A stretch of DNA of 61,786 nt, taken from the NCBI GenBank assembly GCA_017427485.1, contig JAFRSR010000023.1, positions 1-61,786 on the forward strand, written 5' to 3'. Below are positions 54,805 through 61,786 of the stretch, one piece after another. The DNA comes from Kiritimatiellia bacterium (GTDB taxonomy: Bacteria; Verrucomicrobiota; Kiritimatiellia; RFP12; UBA1067). A model generated the notes under the pieces. That model ran no database searches and was not told the DNA's origin. It saw only the letters and a list, made by a program, of their open reading frames with translations. Positions within the stretch are counted from its first letter, which is position 1. Each line of letters opens with the position of its first letter. The position numbers and the translations under genes were made by a program.

Positions 54805-56017
54805 CAGCGCACCCTTCGCGGAGGGCAACTACGATCCGCTCGAGGCCCTCGAAGCCGCGGACAAGTACTCCACCGCCGACGCGCTCGACATCGAGGCCGA
54901 CGACTCCGAGCCGCCGGAGGAGATCTGGGGCGGACTCCGCCTCGCGCCCGGCCAGCTCATGGAGGTCATCGGCGGCAGCGGACTCGGCAAGAGCCGCATG
55001 ATGCTGAACCTCGCCGTGAACCAGGTGCTCGGGCGGGACTTCGCGGGCCTCCCCACGTGCCGCCGTCCGCTCAAATGGCTCTTCTACGGCAACGAGAACG
55101 GCTTCTACCGCTACCGCAACGACCTCCGCCAGATGCTGAAGTTCTGCACCTCCGACGAGCGGGAACGGCTCCGGGGCCACATCTTCCTGCCGACCATGGC
55201 GAGGCCGAAGGACGTCTACGTCTCGTTTGCCGACGAGGAGAACCGCGTCAAGCTCAAGACAACGATACACTACCGCGACGCGGACGTGGTGGTGCTGGAC
55301 CCGTGGGGCGCCGTGATCGACGGCGACGAGCTGGACGACGGCGACGTGCGGAAGACCATCTTCGAGATCATGGACGTCCTCGCCGCGAACGTGGAGAAGC
55401 CCACCGCCGGCATCATCCTCAACCATTCGCGGAACGGCGCCAAGGAACTGGCCGACGCGGCCGGCTTCAGCGCGGCGAACTACGGCAAGAACTCCAAGGC
55501 CATCTTCTCGGTCATGCGCAACGTCTGGAACCTCAGGCCTGCGCACATCGCCGAGTCGATCACCAAAATCGAACTGATACACGCGAAATGTTCCGACTTC
55601 CAGCCGTACCCGCCGCGGGCGGTGGATTTCGACCCGCGAACCTTCACCTACGACCTCGATCCCGCCTTCGACCACGTGGCGTGGCAGTACGAGCTGGAGC
55701 GCGCCAAATTCAAGGGGTCTTCGCTCACCCCAACGCAGCAGGGCGACGCGCTCAAGCAACGCTACGAAAGCATGCGGCAGAAGATAAAGGAGTACGTAAC
55801 TTCCAAAGGGCATCTTTTCAAGTCTGAACTTGAAGATTGGATGCACACACAGGGGTTGTCCAAGAACGTTTCCCAGAGTATTTACAGCAGCATGATTAAA
55901 AATGGGGATTTGGCAAAGATCACAGAAAACCTCACGAATCGGGTTCTTGTTGGAACTCCGGCGGTGATTGCCAAGACGCTTGCCGAGTCGCCCCCTGAGA
56001 CATATCGTATGAGGTAA
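54794..56017 (+). CDS. RepA/RecA-like AAA_25 ATPase
   Basis: 407 aa; ATG 54794 with GAGGAGG upstream, inside the previous gene's end. Walker A is MEVIGGSGLGKSRMMLNL (about residues 57-70), then WLFYGNENGFYRYRNDL and Walker B DADVVVLDPWGAV (about 164-176); HSRNGAKELADAAGFSAAN resembles the RepA/DnaB-type sensor region. The last 80 residues form a probable winged helix (QKIKEYVTSKGHLFKSELEDW), with clearly AT-richer codons after about 55780. Similar ATPases occur in plasmids, satellites and integrative elements as helicase loaders or RepA-like helicases. No integrase is in the window. Confidence 0.78.
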   Translation: MASDSAPFAEGNYDPLEALEAADKYSTADALDIEADDSEPPEEIWGGLRLAPGQLMEVIGGSGLGKSRMMLNLAVNQVLGRDFAGLPTCRRPLKWLFYGNENGFYRYRNDLRQMLKFCTSDERERLRGHIFLPTMARPKDVYVSFADEENRVKLKTTIHYRDADVVVLDPWGAVIDGDELDDGDVRKTIFEIMDVLAANVEKPTAGIILNHSRNGAKELADAAGFSAANYGKNSKAIFSVMRNVWNLRPAHIAESITKIELIHAKCSDFQPYPPRAVDFDPRTFTYDLDPAFDHVAWQYELERAKFKGSSLTPTQQGDALKQRYESMRQKIKEYVTSKGHLFKSELEDWMHTQGLSKNVSQSIYSSMIKNGDLAKITENLTNRVLVGTPAVIAKTLAESPPETYRMR

Positions 56018-56023
56018 CGAGGG

Positions 56024-56196
56024 GTACCTCCCACTACCTCCCGGGAGGTACGGAAGGAACCTCTTCCCGCCTAACGGGCATTTCGGGGCGCTGCCGTGCG
56101 GCGGCGGAGCCTTGGGGCCGACGACATCCGCCCCAAGCCCCCTACGGCTACCCTAGGGGTAGTACCTCCCACACCCTTTTTAAGGGGTGGGAGGTA
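56024..56196. repeat. Cluster of TACCTCCC / GGGAGGTA elements
   Basis: Copies at 56025-56032, 56035-56042 and 56043-56050 (the last two form the perfect palindrome TACCTCCCGGGAGGTA), and at 56163-56170 and 56189-56196. The last two are arms of a hairpin around a T-rich loop, with further GGTAGGGG-like variants to 56212. They could be binding sites for the adjacent ATPase/RepA-like pair, an origin, or a terminator for it. The rest of 56197-56340 shows no gene. Confidence 0.6.
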
Positions 56197-56340
56197 GTAG
56201 GGGGTAGGGGCAGATGTCGAGGCAGCGTCCTGATGCCCAGACCAGGTCAAGGACCCTCACGAGGGGGCTGAGTTACACTCACGGGCGGGTGGGTTTGTGG
56301 TTGGTGATGGGGCGGCGGGCGGCGATAGGGGATGTCAACG

Positions 56341-56391
56341 GACGGTGGGGACAGTGGGGACAGTGGGGACGGTGGGGACGGTGGGGACGGG
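56341..56391. repeat. 9-bp minisatellite GGGGACRGT, array A
   Basis: Five to six tandem copies of GGGGACAGT/GGGGACGGT, upstream of the promoter at 56473. Related arrays occur at 56606 and, in the reverse orientation, at 57382. Confidence 0.75.
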
Positions 56392-56472
56392 ATCGCATGT
56401 GGCAATACATTTTGCATACAATTCTGATACAATCATTTGACAGTTTACCGGGTTTCGCCGGGCGGGGGGATT

Positions 56473-56481
56473 TGGTAAGAT
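56473..56481 (+). promoter_or_regulatory. Extended -10 element before RhuM-like leader ORF
   Basis: TGGTAAGAT followed by GTTGGCGTC; GTG 56513 is about 31 nt downstream. Confidence 0.5.
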
Positions 56482-56512
56482 GTTGGCGTCAGGACAGGAA
56501 GTGTAGGATACA

Positions 56513-56677
56513 GTGAAAACAGAAAAGCTTACTCAGATAAACTCTGGTGAAAAACAGATTGTCGTGTACCAGCCGGACGAGACGATCCGGCTGGATGTGC
56601 GGTGTGGAGATGGGGACGATGGGGACAATGGGGACGATGGGGACAATGGGGACAATGGGGACACCGGAGGCAGATAA
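56513..56677 (+). CDS. 54-aa ORF: RhuM/Fic-associated N-terminal motif fused to (GD-D/N) repeats
   Basis: GTG start with AGGA 4 nt upstream. KTEKLTQINSGEKQIVVYQP and the following DETIRLDVR match the opening of RhuM/KilA-N-type proteins (usually followed by a target sequence and a full domain). It then runs into Gly-Asp-Asp/Asn repeats made by array B and stops at TAA. The ATG of the four-helix gene follows the stop directly (TAAATG), so translation coupling is likely. It may be the truncated start of a RhuM gene or a functional leader peptide of variable length. Confidence 0.55.
   Translation: MKTEKLTQINSGEKQIVVYQPDETIRLDVRCGDGDDGDNGDDGDNGDNGDTGGR
56606..56667. repeat. 9-bp minisatellite GGGGACRAT, array B (within coding sequence)
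   Basis: Six tandem units GGGGACGAT/GGGGACAAT, translated as GDD/GDN. Changes in copy number would keep the frame. Confidence 0.8.
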
Positions 56678-57370
56678 ATGAGCACGCAGATCATCTTGCC
56701 GCATGGCGGCTACAGGGGGCTTCTGACTTATCGGAAGAGCGACATCATCTTCCAGGGCACTGTGGTTTTCACGCGAAGGTTCTTGCATCAAGGCGACAGA
56801 ACGATCGACCAGATGGTACAGGCCGCGCGAAGCGGCAAGCAGAACATCATCGAGGGCAGCGAGGCTTCTGCAACGAGCAAGGAAACCGAAATCAAACTCA
56901 CGAATGTCGCAAAGGCGAGTCTCGAGGAACTGCTTGAAGATTATCTCGACTATCTCAAGACGCACCAACTCGCAGAATGGGCGAAGAACTCGGAGAAGGG
57001 GCTTGCGGCGCGGCGGCTTGGCAGGGAAGGAACATGGGAGACCTTACAGCCGCATTTCGAGAAGAAGTCCAGCGAGGTCACGGCGAATCTCATGGTTTCG
57101 CTCATTCGCCAATGCACGTATCTGCTGGCCAGGCAGATTGCGCATCTTGAGGAGGACTTCAAGCGTCATGGCGGCATTCGGGAGCGAATGTACGCTGCAA
57201 GAAACGAGGCTCGAGCAGAGGACTGGGGCAAGGTTGCCTATTCGCGGCTTGCCGGCGCAAACAGCACCGCAGAACTTGACGCGAAGCTTATGGCGATGAC
57301 GGCAGAACTCCGCCGCATGGCCTTCAGCATCAAGAAACGCAAAGGCTGGTTGCCACCCCCATCCCCCTAG
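56678..57370 (+). CDS. Four-helix-bundle suffix-domain protein (S23/TIGR04258-like)
   Basis: 230 aa starting directly after the leader ORF stop. GGYRGLLTYRKSDIIFQGTV and FLHQGDRTIDQMVQAARSGKQ, then ASLEELLEDYLDYLKTHQLAEW, are the four-helix bundle related to the 23S rRNA intervening-sequence S23 proteins and the 'suffix' domain. The second half, KVAYSRLAGANSTAELDAKLM, is also helical. Members are scattered in variable regions near phase-variable repeats; the molecular function is unknown. There is no membrane segment. Confidence 0.8.
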   Translation: MSTQIILPHGGYRGLLTYRKSDIIFQGTVVFTRRFLHQGDRTIDQMVQAARSGKQNIIEGSEASATSKETEIKLTNVAKASLEELLEDYLDYLKTHQLAEWAKNSEKGLAARRLGREGTWETLQPHFEKKSSEVTANLMVSLIRQCTYLLARQIAHLEEDFKRHGGIRERMYAARNEARAEDWGKVAYSRLAGANSTAELDAKLMAMTAELRRMAFSIKKRKGWLPPPSP

Positions 57371-57381
57371 TCACTCGCCGC

Positions 57382-57468
57382 CCACGGTCTCCATTGTCCC
57401 CATCGTCCCCATCGTCTCCAATGTCTCCACGGTCCCCAACCAATGTCCCCACGGTCCCCATCACCCCG
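57382..57468. repeat. 9-bp minisatellite, array C (reverse orientation)
   Basis: Imperfect copies of GTCCCCATC / GTCTCCAAT / GTCCCCACG, the reverse complement family of arrays A and B, just after the four-helix gene. No gene is seen in 57371-57599. Confidence 0.7.
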
Positions 57469-57480
57469 TTCTCCCAGTGC

Positions 57481-57529
57481 GCCGCCAAGATGGCGGCTCT
57501 CCATACGGGAGGGGCGCAACTTGTTGCGC
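57481..57529. repeat. Second copies of the two island-edge palindromes
   Basis: GCCGCC-AAGAT-GGCGGC with TCTCCATACGG at 57481-57508 (identical to 53487-53514) and GCGCAACTTGTTGCGC at 57514-57529 (identical to 53784-53799). Confidence 0.75.
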
Positions 57530-57558
57530 TCGGCTCGCTTGCGGGACGATGCGGATTA

Positions 57559-57640
57559 TGGTAAGATACCCGCATCTGCACAGGGAAAGGAGACCATTTG
57601 TGAAACTGCAAAAAGGGCTACTGGTGGCGTCCATTGGGCC
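57559..57640 (+). other. Orphan promoter, ribosome binding site and truncated gene start
   Basis: TGGTAAGAT (57559-57567) is followed by AAAGGAG (57586-57592) and GTG 57600, which reads KLQKGLLVASI, a signal-peptide beginning. It then runs into the 3' end of the convergent glycosidase gene (stop at 57618). It appears to be the 5' end of a lost secreted-protein gene. Transcription from it would be antisense to the glycosidase gene. Confidence 0.5.
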
Positions 57641-59657
57641 CGCGCCACCAGACTCGGATAAAGAACAGACCGTCCTGCGGCGGCGTCCATTCCTCCCCCG
57701 CCCCGAGGGTGACGGGGTGTCGGCATTGGAACATCGCGTCGGGATGAACGTCCCCCTGCTTGCCAATCCAGAACGCGCTTCGTGGCGACCATGCCGCGCT
57801 CCACGTTTCGCAGCCCAATTCGCGGACACCTTCCGTTTCGCGCCACGCCAGCCGACGCGGCTCGTTCCAGACCATCGGAGCCTGACGGAGGGGATACGCG
57901 CTCTCCGCCGGAAATGCCGCCGCCGGGAAGAAAAAGCATGTTCCGAACGTGATGGACGAAGGACCGCGGTTCTTCACGCGCCGGAACTCCGCCAGGAACG
58001 ACCCGTCGTGAAGCGGCGTCAAGCGGACCTCGCATTCAAACGTCGTTTCCCCAAAACATCCCGTCGATACCACGACCGTTGACGGTAGCCCCTCGGGACC
58101 GACCTCCGACCGTACCTCCTCTACCTGCTTTGCGAGGGGATATCCTCTCTTCTCGCCCACCTTGCTGTCGATGCAGACATTGAGAGATCCAATTCCCCCG
58201 ATTCGCGCGATCGGCCCGGTGCCCGTGGAACAGGAGAATCTCGGCTTACCCCCCTGTGCACGACGGCGGCGCACATATTCCGCTGCGGACTGCGGCATGC
58301 AGGAATCCGGAACGACATTCTCGGAAGGGGCGGCGGCCCGGCGCCAGAATCCGACCTCCGCGTGGAGCCTCCGAAACATGGCCGTCAGGTCTGCGTATGG
58401 ATTTCCGTCCACATCCACCAGACCGTAGTTGCAGTTTTCTTTGGACATGGAGGAAGCCGCGACGGCAGGCTGGTCGCGCCACATGAAGTAGTCGTAGCCC
58501 ACGACTTGCGGACAGGACAGGAACGTCTTGGCGACAAGTTCGCACGCCTGCACGCGTTCCGCCTGTGTCTTGACCCTCATGCCCGCGCCCCACGTGCACG
58601 GCATCCCGCGGTCAAGCGCCGGGAAGCTCCATTCCGCGACCATCAGCGGACGGCCCGTCAGGCGGTAGATCTCCGCGTAGCGGTCGATGACGGTCTGCGA
58701 GGAGGATTCAGACACGAGCACGCGTCTGCGCTCCAGATCGGCCCAGGGGTAGTTGTTGAACGTGACGATGTCCAGATGCCGCCCGGCGGATTCCCACACC
58801 TCCGGCGCCACGCTGGCTTCGCCGACTCCCGCAAAACGGCAGCCGAGGACCATGTGATTGGGATCCGCCTCCCGGATGGCCGACGTGATGATGCCGAAGT
58901 AGCGTTCCGCCACGAGGCGCATAAACTCGCGGCGGATCTTCGCCGTCGGCCATTCGCCCCGGTGTGCGGCGAAGAAGTCGTCATGCGCCTTGCGGGCCGA
59001 ATGCTCCGGCGGCAACGCGGCGATGGCGTCGACGAGACCGTAACAGTCCACCATCTCATGTTGGTTGCCCCACCACGCCAGTTCGTTGTCGAAGAACCAT
59101 CCAAACAGCCATGGGTCGTTCTTCTGGGGTGCGAACACGCGCTTTGCGCAATGTCGGCAATGCTCCTCGAACCCGGGATCGAACACGTTGGGAAAGGCCG
59201 TCCCGGGATGGCCGGTCCCCTTGAGGATGGCTTTCTCGCCGCCGTCGAAGGAATAGGGTTCCCCCACCCACGGGTAGATGGTGTGCGCGATGCCCCTGTG
59301 GAAGAGCCTGTGCGAACAGGCGCCGCCGAACAGCGTGAAGCCCCAATCCTTCAGGCGTGCGATGGTCTCGGCTTCCCATCCCTCGACCGTTCCGTGTTTG
59401 GCCAACATGAGTTCCTTGTAACCGGGATGGTGTTCGAGCCTGCATTGGTCCACGCCGATGGGCACGAACCCGTACCCGGCGGGGTCGATTACCCACCAGC
59501 GTCCGTCCGCCTGCTTCTCTACGTGGAAGAAGCCCGTTTTCCTTCCAGTCACGTCGCGAATGGGGTTCTGCGGGACGTATGGAGGAAAACCGGCAGGCAG
59601 GGACGTCGTGGCGGCAAGTAGCAGCCCTACGATGAAAATCTTGACGGTATCTCTCAT
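57618..59657 (-). CDS. Secreted GH50/GH86-like (clan GH-A) glycoside hydrolase
   Basis: 679 aa; start at 59657 gives the signal peptide MRDTVKIFIVGLLLAATTS. The barrel contains GFVPIGVDQCRLEHHPGY, DPWLFGWFFDNELAWWG (acid/base Glu) and RPLMVAEWSFPALDRG (probable nucleophile Glu). FDNELAWWG is like the motif of GH50/GH86 beta-agarases and related exo-enzymes. The C-terminal 180 residues are beta-rich. It probably acts on beta-galactans or related glycans; an algal substrate is not required. A -10-like TATGAT lies about 15 nt before the ATG. Confidence 0.75.
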   Translation of the reverse strand: MRDTVKIFIVGLLLAATTSLPAGFPPYVPQNPIRDVTGRKTGFFHVEKQADGRWWVIDPAGYGFVPIGVDQCRLEHHPGYKELMLAKHGTVEGWEAETIARLKDWGFTLFGGACSHRLFHRGIAHTIYPWVGEPYSFDGGEKAILKGTGHPGTAFPNVFDPGFEEHCRHCAKRVFAPQKNDPWLFGWFFDNELAWWGNQHEMVDCYGLVDAIAALPPEHSARKAHDDFFAAHRGEWPTAKIRREFMRLVAERYFGIITSAIREADPNHMVLGCRFAGVGEASVAPEVWESAGRHLDIVTFNNYPWADLERRRVLVSESSSQTVIDRYAEIYRLTGRPLMVAEWSFPALDRGMPCTWGAGMRVKTQAERVQACELVAKTFLSCPQVVGYDYFMWRDQPAVAASSMSKENCNYGLVDVDGNPYADLTAMFRRLHAEVGFWRRAAAPSENVVPDSCMPQSAAEYVRRRRAQGGKPRFSCSTGTGPIARIGGIGSLNVCIDSKVGEKRGYPLAKQVEEVRSEVGPEGLPSTVVVSTGCFGETTFECEVRLTPLHDGSFLAEFRRVKNRGPSSITFGTCFFFPAAAFPAESAYPLRQAPMVWNEPRRLAWRETEGVRELGCETWSAAWSPRSAFWIGKQGDVHPDAMFQCRHPVTLGAGEEWTPPQDGLFFIRVWWRGPNGRHQ

Positions 59658-59712
59658 CGGCGTCATCATATCATATCCAATGGATTTAAACAAGGCTCAT
59701 CCGCGAACCAGA

Positions 59713-59742
59713 TTGACAGGCCATGGCACGCGGTGGTAGACT
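59713..59742 (+). promoter_or_regulatory. Sigma-70-type promoter of LamG surface gene
   Basis: Consensus -35 TTGACA at 59713-59718, an 18-nt spacer, and TGG-TAGACT (-10 at 59737-59742). This is the only promoter in the window with a clear consensus -35. Confidence 0.65.
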
Positions 59743-59794
59743 ATATGCGGCTTTGACCTGCAAGTGTTTTCGACCACCCAGAAAGGATCATGTC

Positions 59795-61573
59795 GTGAAG
59801 AAAATCAAGATGGTGCTGTATGTGCTGGTGCTGGCCGCCGTACCCGCCGGCGCGCACGTGTTCGACGACGCGGTATTCTACTTCAACGGCGGCAAGGACG
59901 CGAACGGCAACGGCTACTTCGACACGGGCGAACTGCGCAACATCGTGGAGGTGAACGCCAGCAACAACGCCTATCCGGCGATCAGCAACTTCGTCCGGAT
60001 GACGAACGAGGTGGTGCACTGCCCCTACAGCGGGAAGACCTTCACGAGCGGGTGCCTCAACTTCCCGCAAGAGGTCAACCACACCTCTACCACGAACATC
60101 GTGGGCGACGTGACGAACGTGACCATCGAGGCGCGGGGGCGCGTCTCGAAGGTCTACATCAACAACGTGTTCAAGGACGTCACCGGGAATTGCTCGAACT
60201 ACTCGTTTGTCGTAAGGTTTCGGCGCGATGCGATCCCGAAGATCGCTGACGATTTCCAGGACTGGATGCTTCGCATCGGCTACGACTGGAACAACGGCGG
60301 AAAGGGAATCGCCGTCGGCTTCACCGGCTCGCCCATGACGAACCGCTACTTCACGCTCATGGCGGGGCGGCAGTCCTACAGCAACTCCGACTCGAGATGG
60401 AGGTCGCACACCTGGTCGAACACCTGGACAGACGTGGCGGTGGCGGTTGACGGCTGGAAGATGAAGATCTGGTACATGCAGGAGAACGACAACCAGCTGC
60501 GGACGGCCGAGAAGACGTTCTCGTACAACTCCACGACGCTTTCGCAGTTCGCGGCGTTGTCGAGCTGGCAGATTCAGCTCGGCAGCGAGCAAGACATGGC
60601 GTCGGCAAGCACGGTGATATACACCATGACCAACGGTGCGCGGAAATCATCGTCCAACGCCTACAAGTGCTGGGCTGGATCCATCCAGCAGCTGGCGTTC
60701 TGGACGCGCACGCTCACGGACGCCGACGTGCGTCAGGCGTTCGGCGGCGCTGCGCCGGTGGAGCTGCAGGTGGGGATGGCGAACGGTGCCTCCACGGAGT
60801 TCCGCGGCGAGACCAGCGCTGTAGGGACGGGTAACTGGGAGGAGCTTAACCCGTCGCTGGCGGCAAGCGGGTCGGTGTCGGTGACGTACACGAACGACTT
60901 TGCCATCATGGTGCCGCAGGTGCTCACGCTGATTCCCACGCCCGCGAGCGCGTCCGGCGCCCTGCGCGTGAAAGTGAACGGCAACCTCGTGAAGAGCGTG
61001 GCCGTGATGCCGGGGCGTACCAATCTCGTGCCGGTGGCGTCAACGTTCTTCCTTCCCGGCGCGAATACGATCACGCTCGAGCGTACGGACGCGGGCGCGT
61101 CGCCGCTCGTTCTGGACGCCTTCTCGCTGGGCGGCTCGTGGGTGGCGGGTTGGAACAGCCCCTATAACGACGTTTTCCCCGCGGAACACGCCCAGTACGA
61201 CTCCGTCGGCACCTGGTATGCGGGCAGCACGTGGCACAAGCTGTGGCGCGGCGTCACGTCGTCGCTCTCCATCACTATCAACTTCCCCGTGGAGAAGAGG
61301 CTGCTCGACCGGGGCTACACGTTCCGCTACCGGCATCGCATCGTGAGGGCCGGCCAGCGGCACATGGACTTCATCCTCAACGGGGAGTCGATCTACAGCG
61401 GCATACCGCCCGGCGGCGTGAACGTCTACAATCTGCCGTCCGACAAGCTGGTGGACGGCATGAACACGCTGCAGCTCAAGCCCACCAACGGCGGGAGCGA
61501 CTTCTCCTGCTTCGCGTTCCACCTCGTCGAGTTCGAGGCCCCGCCGGACGGCACGATAATCATCATCCGCTAA
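59795..61573 (+). CDS. LamG-type surface protein (IIIR ending)
   Basis: 592 aa. GTG 59795 follows GAAAGGA by 7 nt and gives the signal peptide MKKIKMVLYVLVLAAVPAGA; the open frame upstream overlaps the promoter. Residues 30-330 form a LamG/concanavalin-like beta-sandwich (SYVVRFRRDAIPK-like strands, IQQLAFWTRTLTDADVRQAF). Two more beta-sandwich domains follow (LVLDAFSLGGSW near 455; RHRIVRAGQRHMDFILNG), matching the last part of the protein at 28619. It ends in FEAPPDGTIIIIR. A surface glycan-binding role is inferred. Confidence 0.78.
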   Translation: MKKIKMVLYVLVLAAVPAGAHVFDDAVFYFNGGKDANGNGYFDTGELRNIVEVNASNNAYPAISNFVRMTNEVVHCPYSGKTFTSGCLNFPQEVNHTSTTNIVGDVTNVTIEARGRVSKVYINNVFKDVTGNCSNYSFVVRFRRDAIPKIADDFQDWMLRIGYDWNNGGKGIAVGFTGSPMTNRYFTLMAGRQSYSNSDSRWRSHTWSNTWTDVAVAVDGWKMKIWYMQENDNQLRTAEKTFSYNSTTLSQFAALSSWQIQLGSEQDMASASTVIYTMTNGARKSSSNAYKCWAGSIQQLAFWTRTLTDADVRQAFGGAAPVELQVGMANGASTEFRGETSAVGTGNWEELNPSLAASGSVSVTYTNDFAIMVPQVLTLIPTPASASGALRVKVNGNLVKSVAVMPGRTNLVPVASTFFLPGANTITLERTDAGASPLVLDAFSLGGSWVAGWNSPYNDVFPAEHAQYDSVGTWYAGSTWHKLWRGVTSSLSITINFPVEKRLLDRGYTFRYRHRIVRAGQRHMDFILNGESIYSGIPPGGVNVYNLPSDKLVDGMNTLQLKPTNGGSDFSCFAFHLVEFEAPPDGTIIIIR

Positions 61574-61614
61574 GACGTTGTCCGAAATGACTTTCACACA
61601 GGGCGCGGGATTTT

Positions 61615-61632
61615 TGGTACACTAGCGCCATG
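61615..61632 (+). promoter_or_regulatory. Extended -10 element 6 nt before ATG (predicted leaderless start)
   Basis: TTGGTACACT with TACACT at 61618-61623 and ATG 61630; the gap AGCGCC leaves no room for a ribosome binding site. Confidence 0.6.
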
Positions 61633-61786
61633 GAAAAGAATCTCTTCGGGGCGCTCGCGGGTGCGGGCCTCATCTTGAACGCGTTCGCGGGCGAGCTGCC
61701 CGTGGTGCAGGACGTCGACGTGGTGGTGGCCGGCGGCTCGTCCGCCGCCGTGGCCGCCGCCGTCGCCGCAAAGCAGGCGGGCGCCA
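61630..61786 (+). CDS. FAD-dependent oxidoreductase, 3' partial
   Basis: 52 codons before the window ends. Signal peptide KNLFGALAGAGLILNAFA is followed by VQDVDVVVAGGSSAAVAAAVA, the start of an FAD-binding Rossmann fold of the type in exported PVC oxidoreductases. Substrate not determinable from this piece. Confidence 0.75.
   Translation, partial: MEKNLFGALAGAGLILNAFAGELPVVQDVDVVVAGGSSAAVAAAVAAKQAGA

Noticed and set aside
1..61786. tRNA, rRNA and riboswitch genes
   Set aside because: I saw no cloverleaf-like, rRNA-like or known riboswitch core in the intergenic regions; a covariance-model search would be needed to exclude them fully.

Overview
The window is GC-rich (roughly two thirds G+C) DNA that looks like a carbohydrate-degrading, anaerobic, gut-type member of the PVC superphylum, most likely Kiritimatiellota/Kiritimatiellae. 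This is inferred from gene content and style only: many single-gene secreted glycosidases without SusCD partners, giant autotransporter-repeat and LamG surface proteins, Tat-type leaders on sugar-acid enzymes, numerous orphan AAA ATPases and REP-like palindromes. No rRNA, tRNA or CRISPR locus was seen.

Layout. 1-4.4 kb: a metallo-beta-lactamase-fold protein (5' partial), a secreted GH36 alpha-galactosidase, a ThyX-like thymidylate synthase and an RsuA/RluB-type pseudouridine synthase. 4.6-11.3 kb: an AAA-ATPase/PD-(D/E)XK protein, a heparinase II/III-like protein and a large beta-rich surface protein. 11.4-15.1 kb: a two-gene exosortase unit, in which a membrane VIT/VWA-like protein with a PEP-CTERM tail is followed one base later by an exosortase with an EpsI-like tail. 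15.2-21.3 kb: a GH5-like glycosidase, a Bax-inhibitor-1 protein, an unassigned secreted protein and a SirC-HemA fusion. 21.3-32.5 kb: surface proteins alternating with orphan ATPases; one surface gene is frameshifted and another is split by an in-frame amber codon. 32.5-51.7 kb: a secreted catabolic block (GH101/DUF5696-like, GH31, GH32/43-like propeller, CE15-GH13 fusion, DUF6259-like) with three Tat-leader enzymes (NanA/DapA-like lyase, sugar isomerase-like, enolase superfamily), and a Ser/Thr kinase whose extracytoplasmic part looks like FtsQ. 51.8-57.5 kb: an accessory island with a 5'-truncated DUF2357 nuclease, an AbiEi remnant, a mini-hairpin array, an unknown gene plus a RecA-like ATPase, TACCTCCC repeats, and a four-helix-bundle gene amid 9-bp minisatellites. 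57.6-61.8 kb: a GH50-like glycosidase, another LamG surface protein and the start of an FAD-dependent oxidoreductase.

Two window-wide patterns stand out. First, an extended -10 element (TGGTATAAT-like) recurs before many genes; at several it lies only 6-8 nt before the ATG, implying leaderless mRNAs. Second, all large repeat/LamG surface proteins end in a short hydrophobic stretch plus a terminal arginine (such as IIFR or IIIR), a candidate C-terminal sorting or assembly signal distinct from the PEP-CTERM tail found here on one protein only. There are also several deletion scars in which a promoter, ribosome binding site and signal-peptide start are joined to a short tail of a lost gene.
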